Shown: positions 1-8,227 of the stretch, in pieces
How the letters are laid out: every line of letters starts with the position of its first letter
Numbering within the stretch: position 1 is the first letter of the stretch
From: Candidatus Bathyarchaeota archaeon
GTDB lineage: Archaea; Thermoproteota; Bathyarchaeia; TCS64
Direction of reading: 5' to 3'
DNA length: 33,075 nucleotides
Assembly (NCBI GenBank): GCA_016934355.1
Contig: JAFGTA010000001.1
Location: forward strand, 1-33,075
Position numbers and translations under genes: made by a program
Notes under the pieces: generated by a model
The model's input: only the letters and a program-made list of their open reading frames with translations
Told to the model about the DNA's origin: nothing
Database searches by the model: none

Positions 1-244
1 AAAAATAAGATAAACAGGGCACCTCGGAATCACCAGAAAAAACGCTTATAGTAAGTAGCACACTATAAGGGAAAACCAAAGTCGTCGCCCACTCAAAACT
101 ATAAACGCCTCCCCCGGTGACCCCACACCCGCATAAGCCCCCGGCGCTCCCACTTCATGGAAGGCTAGAACCCAACACCCCACACCTAGACAATGCTTTA
201 TGTTTCCATAAACCAAAGCCATATCGAGAATTACATTATCCTTG
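1..244. other. Gene-free stretch downstream of the ABC exporter operon
   Basis: No convincing gene is seen here. The short open frames on both strands have no recognisable motifs. The stretch holds one copy of a 50-bp hairpin repeat (36-85) and otherwise looks like the 3' flank of the minus-strand exporter genes. A gene starting left of the window cannot be excluded. Confidence 0.6.
36..85 (-). repeat. 50-bp hairpin repeat, copy A
   Basis: Read on the minus strand, this matches 11341-11390 of the plus strand at 49 of 50 positions. Its centre can fold as a 9-bp stem (CTTATAGTG with TACTATAAG) around the loop TGCTACT, followed by CG and six T. The single difference from copy B turns a G-C pair into a G-T (G-U in RNA) pair, so the stem survives. 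It lies about 160 nt beyond the stop codon of the exporter genes in their direction of transcription, so it could serve as their terminator. Identity outside the stem suggests a dispersed element rather than two unrelated terminators. Confidence 0.8.
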
Positions 245-2074
245 TCACATCGAAGCATCATCGGGCTCCTCCGGGGGCTCGTCGCCGTTCTCGTACTTGA
301 ACTGCATCTCGTAGAGATGCTTGTACAGCCCGCCCCTCGCGATCAGCTCGTCGTGGGTGCCCGACTCCGCTATCCTTCCCTCCTCAAGCACCACGATCTT
401 GTCGGCGTTCCTCACAGTGCTCAGCCTGTGGGCGATGATGATGCTCGTCCTGTTCCTGAACACCCGCTCCAGCGCCTGCTGGATAATCAGCTCGGTGTAG
501 GCGTCGATGCTACTCGTCGCCTCGTCCATGATCAGTATCCGCGGATCAGCGAGCAACGCCCGAGCTAGGCTTATCAGCTGCCTCTGCCCGACGCTGAGCC
601 TGCCGCCGCGTTCACGGACGTCCGTCTCGTAGCCCTCGGGCAGCTTCATGATGAACTCGTGGGCCCCCACCGTCTCCGAGACCTCCCTGATCTCGTCGTC
701 CGTGGCGTCAAGCCGCCCGTACCTGATGTTCTCCATGATGCTCGCCGAGAACAGGAAGTTGTCCTGCAGAACCACCGCCATCTGCCTCCTCAGCGACGCC
801 AGCCTGATGTCCTTCAGGTCGCACCCGTCCACGGCAACCCTTCCCTCGTCTGGGTCGTAGAACCTGTAGAGAAGGTTGATCATGGTGGTCTTCCCCACGC
901 CTGTGGGCCCAACCAGAGCCACCGTGGAGTTGGGCTCAATCACTAGGTCGATGTCCTTGAGGACGGGCTGCCCCGGCTCGTACCCGAAGGTGAGTCCCTC
1001 GTATGTTATCCTGCCCTCCAGCCTCGGGAGCTCCACGGCGTCCGGTGAATCGGTTATGGTCACAGGGGTGTCTATAATGCCGAAGACGCGCTCCGCCGCA
1101 GCCAGAGCCGACTGAACGCTGTTCCAAAAGGCGCTCAAGTCCTGGATGGGCCAGAAGAACCTACTCAGGTAGTTCATGAACCCGAACAGGACGCCTACGC
1201 TCAGCTCACCAGTCATGACGGCCAAGCCACCGAACCAGAGCACAAGGAAGTTGCCTATCGCCGTGAATATCTGGACCGCGGGCCAGAACGCTGACATTAT
1301 CTGCCCGGCTTGGACGTTTGCCTGCATGTTGCTGCGGTTGATCCGTTGGAACTCCTCGCGGGTCTGGCCCTCCCTGCTGTAGCTCTGTATCTCCTTCATG
1401 CCGCTGACGCTCTCCTCCATCTTCGCGCTGACGCTGGCGATGGTCTTTCGGGTCTCCCTGTAGACTGTGCGGACGCGGCGGCCCCAGAAGTAGAGGAACA
1501 ACGCCATCAACGGTATGACTGTGAATGTGATGAGGCTGAGCCGCCAGTTCATGTACATCATGATGGCCACGATGCCCACCAACGTAAGCAAGTCCGCGAC
1601 GACGCTGGCGACCCCCGACGTGATGAGCTCCGTGATCTTCTCCACGTCGTTGGTAGCCCTGGAGACGATACTACCCACCTCCCGGGTGGCGTAGAAGTCC
1701 TGCCCCAGCTCCTGCAGGTGCCTGAAGATGTCCATCCTGACCTCGTACTCCAGGGAGCTGCCAAGCCAGTCGATGAGGAACCGCTGACCGAACTGGGTCA
1801 CGAAGGTCAGGGCGTAGACCGCTATGAACGCCCCGCTTATGAGCAGCAGCCCCTGGGTGTCCAGCGCATCGATGTAGCTGTCGATGGCCAGGCTGAACAT
1901 GTAAGGCGGCAGCAGGTTGATGACGGTCGACACGATGATGGCGGCCACCAGCAGCGTGCTCTCCCTCTTCTGGGCGAGGATGTAACCCATCATCCTCCTG
2001 AAGAGCACCCTGTCCGGGATGGTGCGCTCATAGTCGTCATCCGACTCCGCGAGCCGCCTCATATGGTAGCCCAT
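245..2074 (-). CDS. ABC exporter half-transporter, subunit with the catalytic Walker B Glu
   Basis: 609-aa half-transporter with an N-terminal type-I exporter membrane domain (about residues 25-325, six helices expected) and a C-terminal ATPase domain. Walker A is GPTGVGKTT (389-397), the Q-loop Gln is in VVLQD near 437, the signature is the variant LSVGQ (493-497), Walker B is ILIMDE with D517 and E518, and the switch His is H549. The partner gene lies just upstream and shares one base with it (TGATG), so the two should be co-translated as a heterodimer. This subunit supplies a full Walker A/B and switch His but a non-standard signature. The partner is the mirror image, which predicts one active and one degenerate ATP site, as in TM287/288-type exporters. 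The substrate is unknown; lipid or drug export is typical of the family. Confidence 0.93.
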   Translation of the reverse strand: MGYHMRRLAESDDDYERTIPDRVLFRRMMGYILAQKRESTLLVAAIIVSTVINLLPPYMFSLAIDSYIDALDTQGLLLISGAFIAVYALTFVTQFGQRFLIDWLGSSLEYEVRMDIFRHLQELGQDFYATREVGSIVSRATNDVEKITELITSGVASVVADLLTLVGIVAIMMYMNWRLSLITFTVIPLMALFLYFWGRRVRTVYRETRKTIASVSAKMEESVSGMKEIQSYSREGQTREEFQRINRSNMQANVQAGQIMSAFWPAVQIFTAIGNFLVLWFGGLAVMTGELSVGVLFGFMNYLSRFFWPIQDLSAFWNSVQSALAAAERVFGIIDTPVTITDSPDAVELPRLEGRITYEGLTFGYEPGQPVLKDIDLVIEPNSTVALVGPTGVGKTTMINLLYRFYDPDEGRVAVDGCDLKDIRLASLRRQMAVVLQDNFLFSASIMENIRYGRLDATDDEIREVSETVGAHEFIMKLPEGYETDVRERGGRLSVGQRQLISLARALLADPRILIMDEATSSIDAYTELIIQQALERVFRNRTSIIIAHRLSTVRNADKIVVLEEGRIAESGTHDELIARGGLYKHLYEMQFKYENGDEPPEEPDDASM

Positions 2075-3945
2075 CAGCTGAAACCTCCGTTGGCCGCAGC
2101 CACCTGAGTCTGGTACAGCTTGTAGTAGATGCCGCGCAGCGCCATGAGCTCCTCGTGGACGCCCTCCTCCGCTATCTCCCCGTCCTCCAGCACGATGATG
2201 TACCCCGCCTTCTTTATGCTGCTGAGGCGCTGCGTGATGATGAACGTGGTCCTGTTCTCAAGCAACTCGTCCAGCGCCTGCTGAATCTCGTACTCGGTCT
2301 GCGTGTCCACGCTGCTGGTGCTGTCGTCAAGGATCAGTATCTTCGGGTTCTTCAGCAGCGCCCGGGCGATGGCTACCCTCTGCTTCTGCCCCCCCGAAAG
2401 GGTGACGCCTCGCTCCCCCACCTTTGTGTCGTAGCCATCCGGCAGCCCCTCGATGAACTCGTTTATCTTGGCGCGTTTCGCCGCCTCCTTGATCTGCGGG
2501 AGGGCGGCGCCCTCGACGCCGTAAGCGATGTTCTCCCTGAGCGTCGTGCTGAAGATGAACGGGTCCTGCCTGACGATTCCGATGTGCCGCCTCAGCGACT
2601 TCACGGTCACCTCGCGGATGTCCCTGCCGTCCAGAGATATTCCGCCTCTCGACACGTCGTAGAACCTGGGCACCAGGTTGATTATGCTGCTCTTGCCGCT
2701 GCCGGTGGCGCCGAGTATGGCTACGGTCTGCCCCGGCTCCACCTTGAGGTCGATATCCTTGAGCACCATGTTCTCGCCGTCGTAGCTGAACCAGACGTCC
2801 TTGAACTCGATGCGGCCACCCACCTCCCTCAACTCGGCCGCGCCCTCGACGTCGCTCACCTCCACCTCGGCGTCGACGATCTCGAACACCCTCTCACCGG
2901 CGGCGTTGGCGCGGACAAACATGCTCGTCATAAACCCCAGCATCCGTACCGGCCCCATGAGCCGCGCTAGGTACAGGTAGAACGCCACCATGGTCCCCAT
3001 GGTGAGGGTGCCCTCGATGACCCTGTTGCCCCCGTACCAGATGATGAGCACCACGCCGACGCTGGAGATCAGGTTAGCCAGCGGCATGAAGAAAGCCCTT
3101 ATCCTCGCCATCGTCACGTTGATGTCGAAGTACTTCCTGCACTCCACCGCGAACTTCGCCTCCTCGTGGGCCTCCCTGCTGAAGCCCCGGACCACCCTGA
3201 GGCCTGTGAGGTTCTCCTGGAGCACCGTCGTGATGACGCCGTTCTGCTCCCTGACCTCCCTCCACATGGGGCTCACCTTGCGGCTGTAACGGATGGTAGT
3301 GTATGTCAGGAAAGGCAGCACCACGACTGACACGAGGGTCAGTCCCATGTCGATGGACACCATGGACCAGACCACGAAGGCCAAGAGCAGCAGGTTGGTG
3401 AGCGCCATCCTGAACCCCATGTTGAAGAACCGCTCAAGCATGTTGATGTCGCCCGTGGCGCGGGCCATGAGCTGCCCCGTCCGCTGCTGGTCGTAGAAGC
3501 TGAACGACTTCTCCAGCAGGCTCTCGTACATGTCGTCCCTCAGGTCGAAGCCCGCCCGCTGGCTAACCACCGTCGACGCGTACCTGATCAGGTAGTTCAG
3601 ATAGCCGTCCAGCGCGGCTATGACTATGAGGCTGAAGCTGAACACAAACAGCGAGGCGTGGTCAGACCCCATCACCGCAGCCTCGGAGACCCACCTGGCG
3701 ACGGAGACGAGAATAGTGTAAGCGTACCTCTCTATCCCAGTCCCCACAGCTATCTCGCCGCCCCCAGCCACCTCCCCCACCATGTCCACTATGTCGCCGA
3801 TGATGGCAGGCGAGAGCACGCTGAGAACCGTCGTCACGACGCCGAGGAGCACCACGGCCTTCAACTCCCAGTAAGGGAGAATGTACCTGAAGAGCCTCCT
3901 GAATGTGCTCCACTGTATCCTAGTTGAAATGCTGTCCTCGGACAC
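2074..3945 (-). CDS. ABC exporter half-transporter, subunit with degenerate Walker B and H-loop
   Basis: 623-aa type-I exporter half-transporter. The membrane domain spans about residues 20-345, with an unusually long loop between helices 1 and 2 (about 55-95). The ATPase domain has Walker A GATGSGKSS (412-420), Q460, a standard LSGGQ signature (516-520) and Walker B ILILDD, in which Asp541 replaces the catalytic Glu. The switch His is Gln572. Loss of both catalytic residues on the subunit with the standard signature complements the partner at 245-2074 and defines an asymmetric heterodimer. It sits five bases after the winged-helix gene at 3951-4547, so regulator and transporter probably form one transcript. 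I start it at the ATG at 3945. The substrate cannot be read from the sequence. Confidence 0.93.
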   Translation of the reverse strand: MSEDSISTRIQWSTFRRLFRYILPYWELKAVVLLGVVTTVLSVLSPAIIGDIVDMVGEVAGGGEIAVGTGIERYAYTILVSVARWVSEAAVMGSDHASLFVFSFSLIVIAALDGYLNYLIRYASTVVSQRAGFDLRDDMYESLLEKSFSFYDQQRTGQLMARATGDINMLERFFNMGFRMALTNLLLLAFVVWSMVSIDMGLTLVSVVVLPFLTYTTIRYSRKVSPMWREVREQNGVITTVLQENLTGLRVVRGFSREAHEEAKFAVECRKYFDINVTMARIRAFFMPLANLISSVGVVLIIWYGGNRVIEGTLTMGTMVAFYLYLARLMGPVRMLGFMTSMFVRANAAGERVFEIVDAEVEVSDVEGAAELREVGGRIEFKDVWFSYDGENMVLKDIDLKVEPGQTVAILGATGSGKSSIINLVPRFYDVSRGGISLDGRDIREVTVKSLRRHIGIVRQDPFIFSTTLRENIAYGVEGAALPQIKEAAKRAKINEFIEGLPDGYDTKVGERGVTLSGGQKQRVAIARALLKNPKILILDDSTSSVDTQTEYEIQQALDELLENRTTFIITQRLSSIKKAGYIIVLEDGEIAEEGVHEELMALRGIYYKLYQTQVAAANGGFS

Positions 3946-3950
3946 CCGGT

Positions 3951-4547
3951 CTACCTCGGCTTCTCAATGATCTCCGACAGCCGCCGGATGGCGTCCATGT
4001 ACTCCTCGTCTCCGAGGAGCTGCATATGGCTCAGGATGTGCGCCATGTTCCTCTTGGCGTAGGGGCCCACCTCTACGCCGCCCACCCACTGGGTCACCCT
4101 CTCCTCGTACGCCTTCTTCTCCCCCAAGTAGCATGTCCTGAGGAGCTCACGCACCTCGCCGCGGCGGCCATCGGGCACATCGATGTTGTACGCCCGGAGC
4201 GCCAGCATAAGGTTATCGATGAAGGCTTCCCTCCAAGCCGTGTAGTCGGGGTCCTGGCTGAGGGCCTCCGTGAGACTGTACGCGACGTGGAAGTTGTGGC
4301 TCACGCTCCTGTAGTACGGCTGCACCATGTTACGGACCTTCTCCTCGCGCGTCACCTCGATGAGGCCCGCCTCCAGCAGCGTGTGCAGGTGGTGCACTAT
4401 GCTGCTGTGGTTCCTGTCCAGCGCCTTGGCCAGGTCTGTGGTTGACATCTCCTCGTGGCTTAGCTTCCGCAGTATCTGCCTCCGCGTATCGTCTGCGAGG
4501 AGCTTCGCCACCTCGGGGTCCTTTATTATGAAGGGGCCTCTCTTCAA
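3951..4547 (-). CDS. ArsR-like winged-helix regulator of the exporter operon
   Basis: 198-aa protein. Residues 10-70 form an ArsR/HTH_20-type winged helix: an ADDTRRQILRKL segment, a recognition helix around DLAKALDRNHSSIVHHLHTL and a wing near GLIEVTREE. The C-terminal 125 residues are helical and I do not recognise them; they may bind a ligand. The gene starts with TTG and is first in an operon with the two ABC subunits. A TATA box (4579-4586) lies about 35 nt upstream, and a 20-bp palindrome (4554-4573) sits at the expected transcription start, which fits an autorepressor released by the exporter's substrate. That role is inferred from layout only. Confidence 0.87.
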   Translation of the reverse strand: MKRGPFIIKDPEVAKLLADDTRRQILRKLSHEEMSTTDLAKALDRNHSSIVHHLHTLLEAGLIEVTREEKVRNMVQPYYRSVSHNFHVAYSLTEALSQDPDYTAWREAFIDNLMLALRAYNIDVPDGRRGEVRELLRTCYLGEKKAYEERVTQWVGGVEVGPYAKRNMAHILSHMQLLGDEEYMDAIRRLSEIIEKPR

Positions 4548-4553
4548 TGGAAT

Positions 4554-4573
4554 CGCTACATAACACTGTAGCG
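4554..4573 (-). promoter_or_regulatory. Palindromic candidate operator at the regulator-ABC promoter
   Basis: CGCTACA-N6-TGTAGCG is a perfect 7-bp inverted repeat. It lies between the TATA-like CATATATC (minus strand, 4579-4586) and the TTG start at 4547, overlapping the predicted start of transcription. A dimeric winged-helix repressor bound here would block initiation. The regulator encoded immediately downstream is the obvious candidate. Confidence 0.55.
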
Positions 4574-4589
4574 GTATAGATATATGTTA

Positions 4590-4976
4590 CTAGGCGCCGA
4601 GGAGACGCGACACCACGCCCCGGTCACTCTCCAGGTCGAGCCTGTCCAGTTCGTCCCCGTTCAGCCAGAAAACCTCGTCGGCCTCATAGCAGCGGGGCTC
4701 GCCTTGCCACCCGCGGCAGAGGTACCACCTCGTGTTCTGCACCTCGACATCGGTGGGCACCTTGACCTCGGCGACGAACATGAACTCGTCGCACTCCAGT
4801 CCCAGCTCCTCCTTGAGCTCCCTCCTGCAAGCCTCCGCGTAGGTCTCGCCATCCTCGACGTGCCCACCCGGGATCGCGACGCACCCCGGGTAGGTCTCGC
4901 GATCAAGCCTCCTGCGCTCAACCAGCACGCTGCAGCCGTCGACAACGATTAACGAAACACAGTCGACGGTCTCCAT
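4590..4976 (-). CDS. Nudix hydrolase
   Basis: 128-aa single-domain Nudix protein. The Nudix box is complete: it begins GGHVEDGE near residue 37, continues through the REL segment and ends in KEELGL. This is the G-x5-E-x7-R-E-x2-E-E-x-G pattern with the metal-binding glutamates. Family members hydrolyse nucleoside diphosphates linked to another group; the substrate cannot be told from the sequence. It starts 27 nt after eL13 on the same strand and is probably the last gene of the ribosomal transcription unit. The stop abuts the promoter of the regulator-ABC operon. Confidence 0.9.
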   Translation of the reverse strand: METVDCVSLIVVDGCSVLVERRRLDRETYPGCVAIPGGHVEDGETYAEACRRELKEELGLECDEFMFVAEVKVPTDVEVQNTRWYLCRGWQGEPRCYEADEVFWLNGDELDRLDLESDRGVVSRLLGA

Positions 4977-5003
4977 GGAGACAAGAACCCTGTGAAAAAG
5001 AAA

Positions 5004-5318
5004 TTACTTTCTGCGGCTCAGGTACCGCATCTTCTGGCCGGCGCTAGTCCGGCCCTTGTGCACCCTTCCGACGTGGGGCTTGGAGAACTGCTTCGGCCTC
5101 TGAACCTTTAGCTCGACGTTCTCAGTCTCCTCGAGGAACTCCTTGAGGGTCTCAACGTTCTCGTCGTGGCTCGACCTGCGCCGAGAGTCCACAGGTATAC
5201 CGCGTCTCTTAGCCTCTCCGAGGGTCAGCTCAACGGCGCCGAGCTCCTCCTTGCTGAAGCCCTTGCCCTCGCGGACCCTGTCCCCGCTTTCGATTATGGG
5301 TGTGATGATTCGAACCAT
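5004..5318 (-). CDS. rpl13e: Large-subunit ribosomal protein eL13 (L13e)
   Basis: 104-aa basic protein recognised as L13e by its conserved N-terminal part (IESGDRVREGKGFSKEEL, TLGEAKRRGIPVDSRRRSS). That part is followed by ENVETLKEFL and a basic tail ending in RYLSRRK. L13e is part of the large ribosomal subunit in eukaryotes and in TACK archaea and is absent from most Euryarchaeota, so it is the best lineage marker in the window. It lies six bases after uS9 in the same operon. Confidence 0.88.
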   Translation of the reverse strand: MVRIITPIIESGDRVREGKGFSKEELGAVELTLGEAKRRGIPVDSRRRSSHDENVETLKEFLEETENVELKVQRPKQFSKPHVGRVHKGRTSAGQKMRYLSRRK

Positions 5319-5324
5319 GGCTGA

Positions 5325-5744
5325 CTACCTGTAGCTCTTCTGCTTCCTGCGCCGGGCGCCTGGGCCGCCGAACTTCTTTGCCTCCTTGCGCCTTGCGTCG
5401 CCTGCCAGCATGGTCCTGTCGTACTCGTGGTACCTGCTCCTGAGGCGCTTACTCCTCGTGAACTTGACGAGGCCCTGCGCGATGCCCATCCGGGCAGCCT
5501 CAGCCTGGCTCATGACTCCGCCGCCGTTGGTCTTCACCTTGATGTCGACTCGCCCCGCGTAGTCGCCTGCGAGCCTGAACGGCTCCAGTATCTTCTCGCG
5601 GACCATCCACGGCTCGAGGAGGTGGACCGGCGTGTTGTTGATTCTTATCCTGCCTTTGCCTTCCGAGACTACGACTCTCGCCTTGCTCGTCTTGCGTTTA
5701 CCGACTGCGAGGACTGACCTTTTTCTGCTCGACACTTGTATCAC
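5325..5744 (-). CDS. rps9: Small-subunit ribosomal protein uS9
   Basis: 139-aa uS9. Family marks are [12 protein letters not shown] near the N-terminus, the segment [20 protein letters not shown] in the middle and the basic tail ending KQKSYR, which reaches the decoding centre in uS9 proteins. The GTG start overlaps the uL13 stop (GTGA), indicating translational coupling. A second in-frame GTG three codons later is possible. In many archaea rpoN and rpoK follow this gene; here eL13 follows instead. Confidence 0.97.
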   Translation of the reverse strand: MIQVSSRKRSVLAVGKRKTSKARVVVSEGKGRIRINNTPVHLLEPWMVREKILEPFRLAGDYAGRVDIKVKTNGGGVMSQAEAARMGIAQGLVKFTRSKRLRSRYHEYDRTMLAGDARRKEAKKFGGPGARRRKQKSYR

Positions 5745-6166
5745 TTCTTCCAGCCGATAGCCTCGGCGATCTGTCCAATTGTGACGAACCTGCGGCTCAG
5801 GTTCTCAGAGTGGACTCCTTTGATTGTCTGCTTCTCGGCGACCTCCAGCTCCTCAGGCACACCTATGTGGACCTTGAGCCTGCGGAAAGCGTTCCTGCCC
5901 ACAGTCTTGCGGTACGGCAGCATGCCCCTTATGGTCTTGCGTACGATTCTGTGTGGTTGTCTGTAGTGGATTGGTCCCTTGCCGAAGCCGCCGACGTTGA
6001 GGAACTCCTTCTCTCTTTCGATGACCATCTTGCGTTTCCCGGAGACGACGATCTTCTCTGCGTTCACTATGTCGATGGCCTCGCCAGCCATGAGCCTCTT
6101 GGCTACGATGCTGGCCATTCTTCCCAGTATGAGGCCGTCGCCGTCGATCACTGTTCTCTCTGACAT
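5741..6166 (-). CDS. rpl13: Large-subunit ribosomal protein uL13
   Basis: 141-aa archaeal uL13. The N-terminal segment [21 protein letters not shown], the central [20 protein letters not shown] and the [15 protein letters not shown] motif are typical. It is the first gene of the minus-strand operon uL13-uS9-eL13-Nudix. A TATA box (6227-6234) predicts a leader of about 37 nt, with an AGGAAG purine stretch just upstream of the ATG as a weak ribosome-binding site. Confidence 0.97.
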   Translation of the reverse strand: MSERTVIDGDGLILGRMASIVAKRLMAGEAIDIVNAEKIVVSGKRKMVIEREKEFLNVGGFGKGPIHYRQPHRIVRKTIRGMLPYRKTVGRNAFRRLKVHIGVPEELEVAEKQTIKGVHSENLSRRFVTIGQIAEAIGWKK

Positions 6167-6226
6167 TTTTCTTCTTCCTGTGGTGGCTAGAGTCGCCTAA
6201 TGCATCCCAGTTGACAACGTTTCTGC

Positions 6227-6234
6227 GTATAAAG
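6227..6234 (-). promoter_or_regulatory. TATA box of the ribosomal protein operon
   Basis: The minus strand reads CTTTATAC in an AT-rich patch about 60 nt upstream of the uL13 ATG. Transcription should begin near 6203. Confidence 0.5.
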
Positions 6235-6371
6235 GTTTTCCAAACCCTGATGCTACCACAGGCGGCGGGATGATCGCGGTTATCTGGGACAACGGGCCGC
6301 CGTAAAACAGGTAAAGCAGGCGGATGTAGTAGGGTGCATGGGATGGCTCCTGGTGAAGCTGAGAGTTGACG

Positions 6372-7490
6372 ATGGAATACGTTGAGCACAGGATAGGCGA
6401 CAAGACTGTCTACGTCCGTAGGGACAGAGTGGAAGAGCTGAGCCGCGTCGACGTGGTGGTGTTCGACTGCGACGGCGTGCTCCTAGACATCAGGGAGTCC
6501 TACATCAGGGCCGTCGCGGAGACCACACGCATCCTAGTCGAGGCGTTCACAGGGGCTGATCTGCCTGAGTCCCTATTCGACGGGGGGCTGAACTACGCGT
6601 ACAAGCGGCGGGGCGGCTTCAACAACGACTGGTCGCTGACTTACGCCCTCGTCATGCGTGTGCTCTCGGAGTCCCCGGAGGCAGACCTGATAAAAACGCT
6701 CGCGGAGGAATCAACGCGGCATGAAGACATCTACAGCCGATACCGTTTCATAGCGGAGAACCGCGTCGAGACCCGGATACAGCTGGAAGGGCTCCACGAC
6801 AGGCTTCTAGCCTTCTCGGAGCTGCTCGACGAGTCCGGCGTGGAGTCGGTGGACAGGCAGCTCCTCCCCGGGATGGCCCACGTCAAGGAGGCGCTGGCCC
6901 ACCCGGGGAGTGTAGGCGAGAGCATAATTTCCACGCTCTTCGAGGAGCTCCTCAGCGGGGCGCCACTCTACCGAGAGACCTTCGGCGCCCCGGCGAGGTT
7001 CACCGACCGCCTCCTCGGCTACGTCGAGAACGAGAGGAAGGTGATCACGGACGAGACGCTTGACGCCTTCGAGTCTCTGCTGGGGGGCCCCAGGCTCGGC
7101 GTAGCCTCGGGGAGCATAGCCAACACGGCGAGGCACGCCCTCGGAGACATCGTTGGCCGTTTCACCCCCGCCGCACAGGTGTGGAACGACGATGTGGCCG
7201 CAGCGGAGGAGTCCAGCGGGCGAAGCCTCCACAAACCCAACCCATACTCCCTGCTCAGGGCGGCCGGGCACTTTTCGCCCTACGAGCAGGTTCTCTACGT
7301 GGGGGACACCTCGGCTGACAGGATGATGGCGGAGAGGGCGGGGCAGGGCTTCCTCTTCGCCGGGGTCTATGGGTCTGTGGCTGGGGGTGACGAGGTGAGG
7401 GAGGCTTTCCTGAGGGAGGGCTGCGACGTGGTTGCGCCTACGGTCAACGAGCTTCCTGCGGTGCTCGGGGCCCTAAAGGGGCCTCGGTGA
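6372..7490 (+). CDS. HAD-superfamily hydrolase with a large cap insertion
   Basis: 372-aa protein from the ATG at 6372; a TTG two codons upstream is the alternative. Motif I is VVVFDCDGVLLD near residue 30. Motif II is the ASGS segment in LGVASGSIANTARHAL. Motif III/IV lies in KPNPYSLL followed by VLYVGDTSADRMMAERAG. Together these give a complete subfamily-I HAD phosphatase core. The insertion between motif I and motif II is about 200 residues, much longer than the usual C1 cap, so this is not an ordinary phosphoglycolate phosphatase. The substrate is unknown. The next gene has its own promoter, so this one may be monocistronic. Confidence 0.85.
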   Translation: MEYVEHRIGDKTVYVRRDRVEELSRVDVVVFDCDGVLLDIRESYIRAVAETTRILVEAFTGADLPESLFDGGLNYAYKRRGGFNNDWSLTYALVMRVLSESPEADLIKTLAEESTRHEDIYSRYRFIAENRVETRIQLEGLHDRLLAFSELLDESGVESVDRQLLPGMAHVKEALAHPGSVGESIISTLFEELLSGAPLYRETFGAPARFTDRLLGYVENERKVITDETLDAFESLLGGPRLGVASGSIANTARHALGDIVGRFTPAAQVWNDDVAAAEESSGRSLHKPNPYSLLRAAGHFSPYEQVLYVGDTSADRMMAERAGQGFLFAGVYGSVAGGDEVREAFLREGCDVVAPTVNELPAVLGALKGPR

Positions 7491-7504
7491 CCTGAGAGTC
7501 AAAC

Positions 7505-7512
7505 GTTATATT
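7505..7512 (+). promoter_or_regulatory. TATA box for a leaderless nucleosidase transcript
   Basis: GTTATATT lies about 32 nt upstream of the ATG at 7541. The spacing predicts transcription starting a few bases before that ATG and decides the start codon. Confidence 0.5.
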
Positions 7513-7540
7513 TCTGCCACCGATGGTTATCTGGTTCACC

Positions 7541-8227
7541 ATGGGGCCCAGGGTCGTTGTGATCGTATCTGCTGACGGCGAGTGGGACGCTATACCAAAG
7601 ATGTTCCCTGACGCGGAGTACGTCGACACGCCGTATGGGCAGACCATGACGCGGATGGTAGGCGGCGAGCCCGTGGTCTTCTTCCACGGCGGCTGGGGTA
7701 AGATACCTTCCGCCGCCTCGGTGCAGTACGCCGTAGACAGGTGGAGCCCCGAGCTCATAGTCAACCTGGGTACATGCGGAGGCTTCGCAGGTCACGTCGA
7801 GCGGGACGAGGTCATACTCGTCGAGAAGGCGGTGGTCTACGACATAATAAACCAGATTGGGGACACGGCCACGGTCATCAAGAAGTTCACAACCGAGATA
7901 GACCTCGGCTGGCTCGTCGGCGAGACGCCTATCCCCGTCACGAGGGCGACCATCGTTAGCGGGGACCGAGACCTCATCCCCGATGAGATCGAGGGGCTTC
8001 ACCGGATGTACGGCGCCGTGGTCGGCGACTGGGAGTCGGGTGGCATCGCGTGGGTGTGCCGCCTCAACGACGTGCGGCTCCTCATCCTACGCGGGGTCTC
8101 CGACCTCGTGGGGCCCGACGGCGGGGAAGCCTACGACGGTAAAAGAGTCATATGGAAGGAGGCCGCGATGAGGATAATTACTAGGCTCGTCGAGTCTCTG
8201 CCCGACTGGCTCGCCGAGCTGCCCTAG
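7541..8227 (+). CDS. MTA/SAH-nucleosidase-like phosphorylase (PNP_UDP family)
   Basis: 228-aa protein of the purine nucleoside phosphorylase/MTA-SAH nucleosidase fold. NLGTCGGFAG (about residues 73-82) is the glycine-rich nucleoside-binding turn. DWESGGIAWVCRL followed by ILRGVSDLVG matches the family's D-M-E-x-A-A-x-A and R-x-x-S-D elements, with Trp in place of Met. It probably cleaves or phosphorolyses a purine nucleoside such as methylthioadenosine in methionine salvage. I prefer the ATG at 7541 over the one at 7523 because a TATA box (7505-7512) lies about 32 nt upstream, leaving 7523 before the predicted transcript start. Confidence 0.82.
   Translation: MGPRVVVIVSADGEWDAIPKMFPDAEYVDTPYGQTMTRMVGGEPVVFFHGGWGKIPSAASVQYAVDRWSPELIVNLGTCGGFAGHVERDEVILVEKAVVYDIINQIGDTATVIKKFTTEIDLGWLVGETPIPVTRATIVSGDRDLIPDEIEGLHRMYGAVVGDWESGGIAWVCRLNDVRLLILRGVSDLVGPDGGEAYDGKRVIWKEAAMRIITRLVESLPDWLAELP

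Noticed and set aside
1310..2107. 265-codon open frame on the plus strand opposite the ABC gene
   Set aside because: It is antisense to a well-supported ABC transporter, and its His/Asp/Arg-rich composition is typical of a mirror frame in GC-rich DNA.
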